Shown piece after piece: positions 54,195 through 63,035 of a DNA stretch of 64,000 bases (position 1 is its first letter; every line of letters starts with the position of its first letter). Under the pieces are notes generated by a model. The model was not told the DNA's origin, searched no databases, and saw only the letters and a list, made by a program, of their open reading frames with translations. The position numbers were made by a program, and so were the translations under genes. The stretch spans positions 1-64,000 of the forward strand of contig JAEULV010000102.1 in assembly GCA_016793065.1 (NCBI GenBank). The letters run 5' to 3'. The stretch is from Hyphomicrobiaceae bacterium. Lineage in GTDB: Bacteria > Pseudomonadota > Alphaproteobacteria > Rhizobiales > Ancalomicrobiaceae.

Positions 54195-54701
54195 TCAGCT
54201 GCCGGCGCCGTTGAGCACGGTGACGCCGCGACGGTTCTGCGACCAGCACGATTCGTCGTCGCACACCGCCACCGGACGCTCCTTGCCGAAGGGGATGGTC
54301 TTCAGCCGGGTCGGGGCAATGCCGCGCGCGATCATGTAGTCACGCACCACGGTGGCGCGACGGGCCGAGAGCGACAGGTTGTACTCGCGCGTGCCGCGCT
54401 CGTCGGCATGGCCCTCGAGCGTCACGGTATAGCGGGCATACTGATTGAGCCAGGTCGCCTGCTTGTCCAGCGTGTTGCGGGCATCGCCGGTCAGGTCGGT
54501 CGAATCGCTCTGGAAGAACACCCGATCGCCGACATTGACGACGAAATCCTGGGCGCTTCCCGGCGTCGCCGCGCCTGCGCCACCGGCACCAACGCCACCA
54601 TTCTGCGCCGACTGGCTCGAACAGGCGCCGAGCGCCAGCGCCAGGCCGATCACGGCCGCATACTTCACACCCTTGAAGGAAACCATTTGACCCCACATCA
54701 T
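54195..54701 (-). CDS. pal: Peptidoglycan-associated lipoprotein (Pal)
   Basis: 168 residues. A lipoprotein signal with lipobox LGAC, a Gly/Ser linker and a C-terminal OmpA-like domain (DRVFFQSDSTDLTGDARNTL, TVTLEGHADERGTREYNLSLS, RRATVVRDYMIARGI) that binds meso-diaminopimelate in peptidoglycan. Pal tethers the outer membrane to the wall and works with TolB. AGGAG lies 6 bases before the first ATG (54699-54701). No tolQ, tolR, tolA or tolB lies beside it in this window. Confidence 0.96.
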   Translation of the reverse strand: MMWGQMVSFKGVKYAAVIGLALALGACSSQSAQNGGVGAGGAGAATPGSAQDFVVNVGDRVFFQSDSTDLTGDARNTLDKQATWLNQYARYTVTLEGHADERGTREYNLSLSARRATVVRDYMIARGIAPTRLKTIPFGKERPVAVCDDESCWSQNRRGVTVLNGAGS

Positions 54702-54811
54702 CGTAAACTCCTGAAGAACCCGAACCGACTGCGATCTCAGGGTTCGTCGACAGCAACCCGGCGATATCCGGCCGGGATGCTCTCAACGAACCCTGCAACA
54801 CTTCATTACGC

Positions 54812-54829
54812 TTAACGATTCGTCGTTAA
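54812..54829. promoter_or_regulatory. TTAACGA-TTCG-TCGTTAA palindrome upstream of pal
   Basis: A perfect 7-bp inverted repeat around TTCG, 110 bases upstream of the pal start. It could be an operator or a UUCG-type RNA hairpin. It carries two TTAA half-sites but with spacing 10, not the CtrA spacing of 7. Confidence 0.4.
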
Positions 54830-55356
54830 CCGTGAGTTCAGGAATACGGTTAGCGAACGGTAAACCTGCGTTGCGGTGTCGGTCGGTTGTTCGATGTCGC
54901 TGTTTTCGGCGCGGATCGTGGAAATTCCGTGGCCCGGAGGCGGCGAGGGCGGGGCAGGGCGACATCGCTCCCGGCTGTTGCCGAATTGCACCACAGCCGC
55001 GACGGTTGCCGCCATTTCCAAGACCGATACGATTGTCCACAGCCCATCCGCCGCTACCCGATCCGCCCCGGCCATCACCCGCGTTGCCGGCCGCCGCATC
55101 CGGCCGGCGCCGGGCAACCCACCGCCCGACGACGCGCCCTTGTCCGCTAACCCGCTGAGCCATCGCGGAAATCCGGTCGATTGCCATCCCGTCGGCCGCG
55201 GACGGCGGCGATCGCGAGCCGGGTCCGGCAGCGTCCGCCGGTTAAGGTTCGCTCAATGAATATGAAGACCGAAGTCAAAGCTGAACGAATCTTTCCCGAT
55301 TTTTAATCGAAGTTAATGCGCGGCAATCAGCGTTCACGACAGTTTAAATTTTACGG

Positions 55357-55372
55357 TTAAGCCGGATTTAAC
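55357..55372 (+). promoter_or_regulatory. Perfect CtrA-type binding site
   Basis: TTAA-GCCGGAT-TTAAC fits the CtrA consensus exactly. It lies 79 bases upstream of the small gene at 55451, in the same direction, in AT-rich promoter-like DNA. Confidence 0.6.
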
Positions 55373-55450
55373 TACCGGGTGCCAATGTCATTACACCAAA
55401 TCGGCCGCATTCACGGCCATGACAAGAAGCATCCCAGGAGCCTGTCGCCC

Positions 55451-55654
55451 ATGTCGATCGCCAAGAAGTCGCTCGCGGAATTGGCCCAGTTGGTCACCGA
55501 CGGCATGAACCGCCAACCGGTCACCGCTCCGGTCGAGCCGAAGGCCGATCCGGCGTTGCCGACCTGGTTCGCGATCGACCCCGATGCCCGGCCGCGTCAG
55601 CCGACGTCGCGCTATGCCATCAAGACCGCCCGTGGCGTTCGCTGGCTGCATTGA
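55451..55654 (+). CDS. Small protein of unknown function behind a CtrA site
   Basis: 67 residues from the ATG at 55451 (MSIAKKSLAELAQLVTDGMN...). CAGGAG lies 10 bases upstream; a longer frame from 55379 would add 24 residues overlapping the promoter region and is less likely. The N-terminal 20 residues form an amphipathic helix, followed by Pro-rich sequence and a basic C-terminus (RYAIKTARGVRWLH). No signal peptide. It is monocistronic, with its own strong terminator and a consensus CtrA box. Function unknown. Confidence 0.7.
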   Translation: MSIAKKSLAELAQLVTDGMNRQPVTAPVEPKADPALPTWFAIDPDARPRQPTSRYAIKTARGVRWLH

Positions 55655-55686
55655 TGCACTGATTGTAATCAATACTTGAACATCAG

Positions 55687-55727
55687 AAAGGCATTGCGAA
55701 TGGTATCATCCGCAATGCCTTTTTTAT
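55687..55727 (+). terminator. Strong rho-independent terminator
   Basis: AAAGGCATTGCG (55687-55698) pairs perfectly with CGCAATGCCTTT (55711-55722), running into a T-rich tract (TTTTTTAT). It is the clearest intrinsic terminator in the window and ends the small gene at 55451-55654. Confidence 0.9.
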
Positions 55728-55744
55728 TTGGGTGAATTGTTTGC

Positions 55745-55760
55745 TTAATCAAACATTAAG
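55745..55760. promoter_or_regulatory. Near-consensus CtrA site upstream of the outer-membrane protein
   Basis: TTAA-TCAAACA-TTAAG has both TTAA halves at the right spacing of 7, with one mismatch at the last position. It is about 160 bases upstream of the beta-barrel gene in AT-rich DNA. Confidence 0.4.
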
Positions 55761-55921
55761 AACAGGCCAAACACGTCGCCAACGTTTTATTTGACCCACA
55801 AAGATAAAGCATCTGCGATTTGTTGGTGGTTCATTAACCATATTCTCCTCAAATGTGAGTGTGTTTTGCATCGGTCCCGTTCGCTTGGCGAGCGGACCGG
55901 ACCTCTCTCAGGACGATAGCC

Positions 55922-56785
55922 ATGAAGAACCTCGTTACCAGTCTCCTCACCGGCGCCGCCTTGGTCCTCGGTGTTGGCATGGCCCAGGCCGCCGACATGT
56001 CGGCGGGTCCGGGCTACATCCCGGCTCCTCCGCCGCAGGCGGAAGCCCCCTCGCTCGGCGGTGGCTGGTACCTGCGCGGTGATATCGGCGTTGGCATTCA
56101 GGACTTCCGCTCGACCACGCCGCTTGATGTCGCCATTCCCGCCGCGACGACCTACGGCGGCAAGGCGCTCGACGACACCGTCACCTTCGGCGCCGGCGTC
56201 GGCTACCAGTTCAACGAATGGTTCCGTCTCGATGCGACCGCCGAATATCGCGCCGGTCAGCGGGTCGGCTTCACCTACTCCGACAACGAGACCACGACGA
56301 CCGCCGGCACCTTCGTCAACAACTACAACGGCAAGCATTCGGCCATCGTCGCCATGCTGAATGGCTATGTCGATCTCGGCACCTATGCCGGCCTGACGCC
56401 CTATGTCGGCGGCGGCGTCGGCGCGGCCTTCCACAACATCTCCGGCTTCAACGACCAGGGCATCGTCGACACCGACGGCCCGGCCGGTCCGCTGTCGCCG
56501 TCGCTGGTCGGCGGCTATGCCCCGAACAAGTGGACGACTTCGTTTGCCTGGGCGCTCACCGCCGGCGCCTCCTACGATGTCACCCCGGGCCTGAAGCTCG
56601 ACCTGAACTACCGCTACCTCAACATGGGCGACGCCACCTCCGGCAAGGTCGCCTGCGCCGGCGGCTGCTCGCGATACCGCATGAACGACATCGACAGCCA
56701 CGACCTGCGTCTGGGCATGCGCTGGGTGTTCGCGCCGGAAGCGCCGATGATGCCGGCGCCGATGCCGGTCTCCACCAAGTTCTGA
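55922..56785 (+). CDS. Outer-membrane beta-barrel protein (Omp25/Omp31-like)
   Basis: 287 residues. A signal peptide ([24 protein letters not shown], start at 55922 with AGGA upstream) is followed by the Pro-rich mature N-terminus [17 protein letters not shown] and then alternating hydrophobic strands: [71 protein letters not shown] and a terminal barrel strand [11 protein letters not shown]. This is the eight-stranded OmpA-like barrel family common in Rhizobiales. Role is probably structural or porin-like. Confidence 0.9.
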   Translation: MKNLVTSLLTGAALVLGVGMAQAADMSAGPGYIPAPPPQAEAPSLGGGWYLRGDIGVGIQDFRSTTPLDVAIPAATTYGGKALDDTVTFGAGVGYQFNEWFRLDATAEYRAGQRVGFTYSDNETTTTAGTFVNNYNGKHSAIVAMLNGYVDLGTYAGLTPYVGGGVGAAFHNISGFNDQGIVDTDGPAGPLSPSLVGGYAPNKWTTSFAWALTAGASYDVTPGLKLDLNYRYLNMGDATSGKVACAGGCSRYRMNDIDSHDLRLGMRWVFAPEAPMMPAPMPVSTKF

Positions 56786-56812
56786 TCCGATCGATCTCCG
56801 GTCGACCAGTGA

Positions 56813-56844
56813 AACGCCGCGGGGCTCGCAACCCGCGGCGTTTT
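56813..56844 (+). terminator. Terminator of the beta-barrel gene
   Basis: AACGCCGCGGG (56813-56823) pairs perfectly with CCCGCGGCGTT (56832-56842), followed by TTGG; with the last stem bases this gives a TTTT run. Confidence 0.8.
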
Positions 56845-56950
56845 GGCGTTTCGGCGGCCGACATGATTGCCAAATCTCGCCGGATTGGTCGAAAGGCGAC
56901 CATTCGATGCCGACATCCGACTTGACGATGACGGCGCGATCCCCTATCAG

Positions 56951-57000
56951 CGGCGGCGGGACACCTCTCCCCAACGAGAGGCGCCCATCTGAGAGGATGG
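56951..57000 (+). promoter_or_regulatory. serC leader RNA element (serC motif-like)
   Basis: CCTCTC (56964-56969) pairs with GAGAGG (56976-56981) around CCCAAC, closed by GGCG/CGCC (56955-56958 with 56982-56985). A second GAGAGG (56991-56996), which is the ribosome-binding site of serC, can pair with the same CCTCTC. The two pairings compete, giving a simple translation switch. A conserved serC RNA motif upstream of serC-serA is described in alphaproteobacteria; this fits its place and size. Confidence 0.65.
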
Positions 57001-57005
57001 ACTAC

Positions 57006-58181
<1,176 letters not shown>

Positions 58182-58196
58182 GCCGCTTTCGGCTTC

Positions 58197-58221
58197 GCGA
58201 CCCCGCCCGCCGCGGGGTCGC
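58197..58221 (+). other. Intercistronic hairpin between serC and serA
   Basis: GCGACCCCGC (58197-58206) pairs perfectly with GCGGGGTCGC (58212-58221) around CCGCC. There is no T-tract, so it probably sets relative mRNA stability or a partial stop rather than ending the transcript. Confidence 0.5.
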
Positions 58222-58319
58222 AATTCTCCCGAAGAGATCAGTCAACCGCGGCCCCGCCGATGCCGGGCCGACGCGACGGCATGCATTCGCTCCGTCGCGG
58301 TTCCGTGAGGCAAGCCCCC

Positions 58320-59909
58320 ATGACCAAGCCCCGCGTACTCATTTCCGACGCCCTGTCCCCGGCCGCTGTGCAGATCTTCACCGATCGCGGCATCGAGGTC
58401 GATTTCCAGCCGAACCTCGGCAAGGACAAGGACAAGCTGGCCGAGATCATCGGCAACTACGATGGCCTCGCCATCCGCTCGGCCTCCAAGGTCACCCCGA
58501 AGATTCTTGAAAACGCCAAGAACCTCAAGGTGATCGGCCGCGCCGGCATCGGCGTCGACAATGTCGACATCCCGGCCGCGACCGCCAAGGGCATCATCGT
58601 GATGAACACGCCCTTCGGCAATTCGATCACCACCGCCGAGCACGCCATCGCCATGATGTTCGCCGTTGCTCGCGAGATCCCGGCGGCCGACGTCTCGACC
58701 CAGGCCGGCAAGTGGGAAAAGAACCGCTTCATGGGCGTGGAGATCACCTCCAAGACCCTCGGCATCATCGGCTGCGGCAATATCGGCTCGATCGTCGCCG
58801 ATCGCGCCATCGGCCTGAAGATGCGCGTCATCGCCTTCGACCCGTTCCTGTCGGCCGAGCGCGCCCTGGAGATCGGCGTCGAGAAGGTCGAGCTTGAGGA
58901 GCTTCTTCGCCGCGCCGACTTCATCACCCTGCACACGCCGATGACGCCGAACACCAAGAACATCCTGTCGGCGGAAAACCTCGCCAAGACCAAGAAGGGC
59001 GTGCGCATCATCAACTGCGCCCGTGGCGGTCTGGTCGACGAGGCGGCCCTGCGCGAATTGCTCGACAGCGGCCATGTCGCCGGCGCCGCCTTCGACGTCT
59101 TCGCCGAGGAACCGGCGACCGCCAACCCGCTGTTCGGCCACCCCAAGGTCGTCGCCACCCCGCATCTGGGCGCCTCGACCACGGAAGCCCAGGAGAACGT
59201 CGCGCTGCAGGTCGCCGAGCAGATGTCGGACTATCTGCTGAAGGGCGCCATCTCCAACGCCGTCAACTTCCCCTCGATCACCGCCGAGGAAGCCCCGCGG
59301 CTGAAGCCGTTCGTCGATCTCGCCGGCAAGCTCGGCTCGTTCCTCGGCCAGCTGACCGAGGCCTCGATCAAGGCGATCCGCATCGAGTACGAAGGCGCCG
59401 TCGCCTCGATGAACACCCGTGCCCTGACCCAGGCCGCCGTCGCCGGCGCGCTGCGGCCGTTCCTCTCCGACATCAACATGGTGTCGGCGCCGATCGTCGC
59501 CCGTGACAAGGGCATTGTTATCGAGGAGGTCAAGCGCGAGGCGCGCGGCAATCTCGACAGCTTCATCAAGATCACCATCGACGCCGAGGACATGCCGCGC
59601 CACGCCGGCGGCACCGTCTACAATGACGGCAAGCCGCGCATGGTCGAAATCCGCGACATCCAGATGGACGCGGAATTCGCCCCGCACATGATCTACATCC
59701 GCAATGCCGACAAGCCGGGCTTCATCGGCGCCTTCGGCATGCTGCTCGGCAATGCCGGCGTCAACGTCGCCACCTTCAACATGGGCCGCGACGTCCCCGG
59801 CGGCGACGCCATCTGCTTCGTCGCCGTCGACGATCAGGTGTCGCAGGAACTGCTCGACAAGATCGAGGCAATCCCGCAGGTCAAGCGCGCCCGCGCCGTC
59901 AAGTTCTGA
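58320..59909 (+). CDS. serA: D-3-phosphoglycerate dehydrogenase
   Basis: SerA oxidises 3-phosphoglycerate with NAD+, the first step of serine synthesis. 529 residues, the long type 1 form: substrate domain, NAD-binding loop LGIIGCGNIGSIVADRAIG, catalytic Arg in INCARGGLVDEAAL, Glu, and the His of ATPHLGASTTEAQENVA. An intervening ASB domain (about 315-450) and a C-terminal ACT domain (about 455-529: IRNADKPGFIGAFGMLLGNA, the usual serine-feedback site) follow. ATG at 58320 chosen because it gives the normal TKPRVLISDALSPAAV start. Confidence 0.97.
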   Translation: MTKPRVLISDALSPAAVQIFTDRGIEVDFQPNLGKDKDKLAEIIGNYDGLAIRSASKVTPKILENAKNLKVIGRAGIGVDNVDIPAATAKGIIVMNTPFGNSITTAEHAIAMMFAVAREIPAADVSTQAGKWEKNRFMGVEITSKTLGIIGCGNIGSIVADRAIGLKMRVIAFDPFLSAERALEIGVEKVELEELLRRADFITLHTPMTPNTKNILSAENLAKTKKGVRIINCARGGLVDEAALRELLDSGHVAGAAFDVFAEEPATANPLFGHPKVVATPHLGASTTEAQENVALQVAEQMSDYLLKGAISNAVNFPSITAEEAPRLKPFVDLAGKLGSFLGQLTEASIKAIRIEYEGAVASMNTRALTQAAVAGALRPFLSDINMVSAPIVARDKGIVIEEVKREARGNLDSFIKITIDAEDMPRHAGGTVYNDGKPRMVEIRDIQMDAEFAPHMIYIRNADKPGFIGAFGMLLGNAGVNVATFNMGRDVPGGDAICFVAVDDQVSQELLDKIEAIPQVKRARAVKF

Positions 59910-59934
59910 TCGCCGATCGACACGCTCTCGGCAA

Positions 59935-59961
59935 GGGCCGCTCCGGAAGGGGCGGCCTTTT
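59935..59961 (+). terminator. serA terminator
   Basis: GGCCGCTCC (59936-59944) pairs with GGGGCGGCC (59949-59957, including one G-T pair) around GGAA, followed by TTTT. It ends the serC-serA transcript. Confidence 0.8.
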
Positions 59962-60081
59962 GCCGTTCCGCCGCCATCCCCCATCCGGGTTTGTCGCGAC
60001 GCGGCTTTGCTGGCGCCGCTCTGGCGCCGGTCGCCGCCCCGACTTATGTTAGCGGCCAGACATTCACCCAGGAGATCCCCG

Positions 60082-60276
60082 ATGCTTACCCTAGATGTTG
60101 AAGGCATGACGTGCATGGGCTGCGTGCGCACCGTTGAAAAGGTCGTCGGCCAGGCCGATCCCGCCGCCAAGGTCGCCATCGACCTCGCCTCCGGCAAGGT
60201 GACGATCGACACCGCCGCCGAGCGCGGCGTCTTCGTCAAGGCGATCGAGACCGCCGGTTTCGACGTCAGGGCCTGA
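60082..60276 (+). CDS. CopZ-like heavy-metal-associated domain protein
   Basis: 64 residues, a single HMA ferredoxin-like domain: MLTLDVEGMTCMGCVRTVEK with the metal-binding MTCMGC (Cys11, Cys14). The remainder gives the usual beta-alpha-beta-beta-alpha-beta pattern (KVAIDLASGKVTIDT, FVKAIETAGFDVRA). GGAGA lies 8 bases upstream of the ATG. Such proteins carry Cu(I) or other soft metals in the cytoplasm. No P-type ATPase partner is adjacent. Confidence 0.88.
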   Translation: MLTLDVEGMTCMGCVRTVEKVVGQADPAAKVAIDLASGKVTIDTAAERGVFVKAIETAGFDVRA

Positions 60277-60748
60277 TCCCGCCGGAGGCGAGCGCGGTCG
60301 GTTTCCAGCCGGCGGCCCGCCGTGGTCGCCACCGGTTTTCCGTCCTGGGGTCACGTTACGGGATGATTTGGTTGCTGGATTGAAACGAGCATTCCGCCCT
60401 GCCGCGACCAACCGTAATCAAAACCTGCTTCCCATTGCCCGCGCCGGCCCGCAAGGCCGGCGCTTTTGCGTTGTAGGTGTTATAATTTTGCGCGTTAACC
60501 GGAATATCTATAAATTCACAAAGTTTATAAGATATATTATGCACGATTAAACTCAGGGCAAATTTGTATTAATGTAAAATTAGGCAATAAATATAGTTGA
60601 TATTAGATCATGATATTACAAAAGCGGCAACATTTAGAGATAATTAAACCTAACAGAGTTCGGCAAATTCTGCCTATTAACTTTAAGGTCCATGATGAAC
60701 TAGATTGACCCTACGAGAATTTAGGGTACCGCGTTTGCGGAGGGAATC
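60277..60748. other. Intergenic region before bcsA: terminator, then AT-rich promoter DNA
   Basis: The left part (to about 60470) ends in a strong terminator and may hold a small RNA gene. The right part (60480-60725) is markedly AT-rich, with repeated GATATTA (60598-60604 and 60611-60617) and an ACCCTA/TAGGGT inverted repeat (60708-60713 with 60722-60727) just before the bcsA start. No protein-coding frame is supported. Confidence 0.45.
60441..60470 (+). terminator. Terminator upstream of the bcsA promoter region
   Basis: GCGCCGGCC (60441-60449) pairs perfectly with GGCCGGCGC (60455-60463) around CGCAA, followed by TTTTGCG. It is 165 bases beyond the CopZ-like gene, far for that gene, so it may end a small RNA. 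Confidence 0.8.
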
Positions 60749-62992
60749 ATGGACAGGTTGGCAGCGACGGCGTTCTGGCTCACGGCCACCATCATCACCG
60801 GCATGGCCGTCACCTTGCCCGTCGGGCATGAAACCCAGCTGGTGTTGTCCGGCATGGTGGTGATCGGCATGCTGGCGATCTGGAAACTGCGGACCAATCC
60901 GGTCTGGCGGCATGTGTTCCTGGCGATGGCCACCTTCGTCGTGTTGCGCTACGTCTTCTGGCGCACCACCCAGACGCTGCCGTCGCCCGACAATCTGATC
61001 GACTTCATCCCCGGCGTGCTGCTCTACGCCGCCGAGATGTACTGCGTCATCATGCTGGCGATCAGCCTGTTCGTCGTCGCCGATCCGCTGAAGCGGCCGG
61101 AGCCGCGCCCCGTGGCGGAGCGCGATCTACCGAGCGTCGACGTCTTCGTCCCCACCTACAACGAGGATGCCTCGTTGCTGGCGACCACGCTCGCCGCCGC
61201 CAAGGCGATGATCTATCCGGCCGACCGCCTGAACGTCTATCTCCTCGACGACGGCGGTACCGAGCAGAAGTGCCGCTCGCCCAACCCGACCGTGTCGGCC
61301 TCCGCCTATGCCCGCCGCGCCGAACTGCAGGCCCTGTGCCGCGAACTCGGCGCCATCTACCTGACGCGTGAATTCAACACCCACGCCAAGGCCGGCAACC
61401 TCAATGCCGGGCTCGGCAACACCAATGGCGAACTGGTCGCGGTGTTCGACGCCGACCATGCGCCGGCGCGCGAATTCCTGATGGAAACCGTTGGCCACTT
61501 CGCCGAGGACCCGCGCCTGTTCCTGGTGCAGACCCCGCACTTCTTCCTCAATCCCGATCCGATCGAGAAGAACCTCGGCACCTTCGCCAAGATGCCGTCC
61601 GAGAACGAGATGTTCTACGGCGTCATCCAGCGCGGCCTCGACAAGTGGAACTCCGCCTTCTTCTGCGGTTCGGCCGCGTTGCTGCGCCGTTCGGCGCTGC
61701 AGGAAGCCGGCGGCTTCTCCGGCATCTCGATCACCGAGGATTGCGAGACCGCCCTCGATCTGCACTCGCGCGGCTGGAACTCCCGCTATGTCGACAAGCC
61801 GCTGATCGCCGGCCTGCAGCCGGAGAGCTTCCTGCAGTTCATCGGCCAGCGCTCGCGCTGGTGCCAGGGCATGATGCAGATTCTGATGATGAAGAACCCG
61901 CTGTTCAAGAGCGGTCTCGGCATCGCCCAGCGCATCGCCTATCTGTCGTCGATGTCGTTCTGGCTGTTCCCGCTGGCGCGCATGGCCTTCGTGCTGGCAC
62001 CGCTCCTGTTCATCTTCTTCAACATCAAGATCTATGTCGCCAACGTCCAGGAGTTCATCGCCTACACCGCGATGTACATGGTCGTGAACGTCCTGCTGCA
62101 GAACTACCTCTATGGCCGCGTGCGCTGGCCCTGGGTCTCCGAACTCTACGAGTATGTCCAGTCGATCCACCTGTCGAAGGCGATCCTCTCGGTCGTTCTC
62201 AATCCGAAGAAGCCGACGTTCAACGTCACCGCCAAGGGCGTGACGCTGGAGAGCGACCACCTGTCGGAACTGGCGCTGCCGTTCTTCATCATGTTCGGCG
62301 TGCTCTCCGCCGCCACCGTCGTCGCCGGCTGGCGCCTGTGGGCCGAGCCGGTCGATAATGAACTGCTGTTCGTCGTCGGCCTGTGGAACACCCTCAACCT
62401 GGTCGTCGCCGGCGTCGCCCTTGGCGTCGTCACCGAAAGGCGCGAGCGCCGCCGCACCCAGCGCCTGCGCATCCAGCGTCGCGGCGAACTGGCCATCGGC
62501 CGCGAGGTGATCCCGGTGCTGATCGACGACGCCTCGATCGGCGGCGTCCGCGTGCGTCCGCTCGATCGTGCCCATGTCCTGCCGCGCTCGACGCCCCAGG
62601 GCCTTGCCAATCTCTATGTCGAATCGCGAGTGCCCGGCCAGTCGCCGGAAGGCATCCCGGTCAGCCTGCGCCGCGTCTCGGTCGACAGCGAGGGCCAGTC
62701 CGGCGGCCTGCAGTTCCTGTCGCTGGAAGCTCGCCACTTCAAGATTGTCGCCGATCTGATGTTCGGCGAGGCGGTGGTGCTCGATCGGGTCCGCCAGTCG
62801 CGCCGCACCGGCAAGGGCGTGCTCGCCGGCAGCGGCCAGTTCATCCAGTGGGCGACGCGCGAAGTCACCCGCGGCATCCGCTTCGCCTTCCAGGAAGTGC
62901 GCCAGCACCGCGGCTCCGAGGCCCCGGCGGCGCCGGCGCCCAGCCCGTCGTCGCAGCGCCCCCCGGTCGCCGATCAGTCGAGCGCGTTCTGA
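60749..62992 (+). CDS. bcsA: Cellulose synthase catalytic subunit (BcsA)
   Basis: BcsA polymerises UDP-glucose to beta-1,4-glucan at the inner membrane and is activated by c-di-GMP. 747 residues: N-terminal membrane segments, a GT-A domain with LLDDGG (Asp167/168), FDADHAP (DxD, 234-236), SITEDCET (TED, 329-331) and QRSRWCQG (QxxRW, 367-371), more membrane segments (about 395-545), and a PilZ domain with RxxxR-type RRRTQRLR and DDASIGGVRV. A Pro/Ala-rich tail follows. GGAGGG lies just before the ATG. First gene of the bcs operon. Confidence 0.97.
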   Translation: MDRLAATAFWLTATIITGMAVTLPVGHETQLVLSGMVVIGMLAIWKLRTNPVWRHVFLAMATFVVLRYVFWRTTQTLPSPDNLIDFIPGVLLYAAEMYCVIMLAISLFVVADPLKRPEPRPVAERDLPSVDVFVPTYNEDASLLATTLAAAKAMIYPADRLNVYLLDDGGTEQKCRSPNPTVSASAYARRAELQALCRELGAIYLTREFNTHAKAGNLNAGLGNTNGELVAVFDADHAPAREFLMETVGHFAEDPRLFLVQTPHFFLNPDPIEKNLGTFAKMPSENEMFYGVIQRGLDKWNSAFFCGSAALLRRSALQEAGGFSGISITEDCETALDLHSRGWNSRYVDKPLIAGLQPESFLQFIGQRSRWCQGMMQILMMKNPLFKSGLGIAQRIAYLSSMSFWLFPLARMAFVLAPLLFIFFNIKIYVANVQEFIAYTAMYMVVNVLLQNYLYGRVRWPWVSELYEYVQSIHLSKAILSVVLNPKKPTFNVTAKGVTLESDHLSELALPFFIMFGVLSAATVVAGWRLWAEPVDNELLFVVGLWNTLNLVVAGVALGVVTERRERRRTQRLRIQRRGELAIGREVIPVLIDDASIGGVRVRPLDRAHVLPRSTPQGLANLYVESRVPGQSPEGIPVSLRRVSVDSEGQSGGLQFLSLEARHFKIVADLMFGEAVVLDRVRQSRRTGKGVLAGSGQFIQWATREVTRGIRFAFQEVRQHRGSEAPAAPAPSPSSQRPPVADQSSAF

Positions 62993-63035
62993 CCCAGTTT
63001 GACGGGCGCCGTTGCAGGCACCCAGAAGGCCACCC

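Larger units (their letters stand above)
54702..55450. other. Long intergenic region between pal and a small gene
   Basis: About 750 bases without a supportable gene. It contains a perfect TTAACGA-TTCG-TCGTTAA palindrome (54812-54829), a near-CtrA site TTAG-CGAACGG-TAAAC further right (about 54850-54866), and a perfect CtrA site at 55357-55372. The AT-rich patch near 55260-55350 is the likely promoter area. Confidence 0.45.

Noticed and set aside
55787-56974. Antisense frame of 395 codons opposite the outer-membrane beta-barrel gene
   Set aside because: The plus strand encodes a clear beta-barrel protein with signal peptide. The opposite frame is Gly/Arg/Ala-rich with no motif, as expected of the complement of a GC-rich gene.
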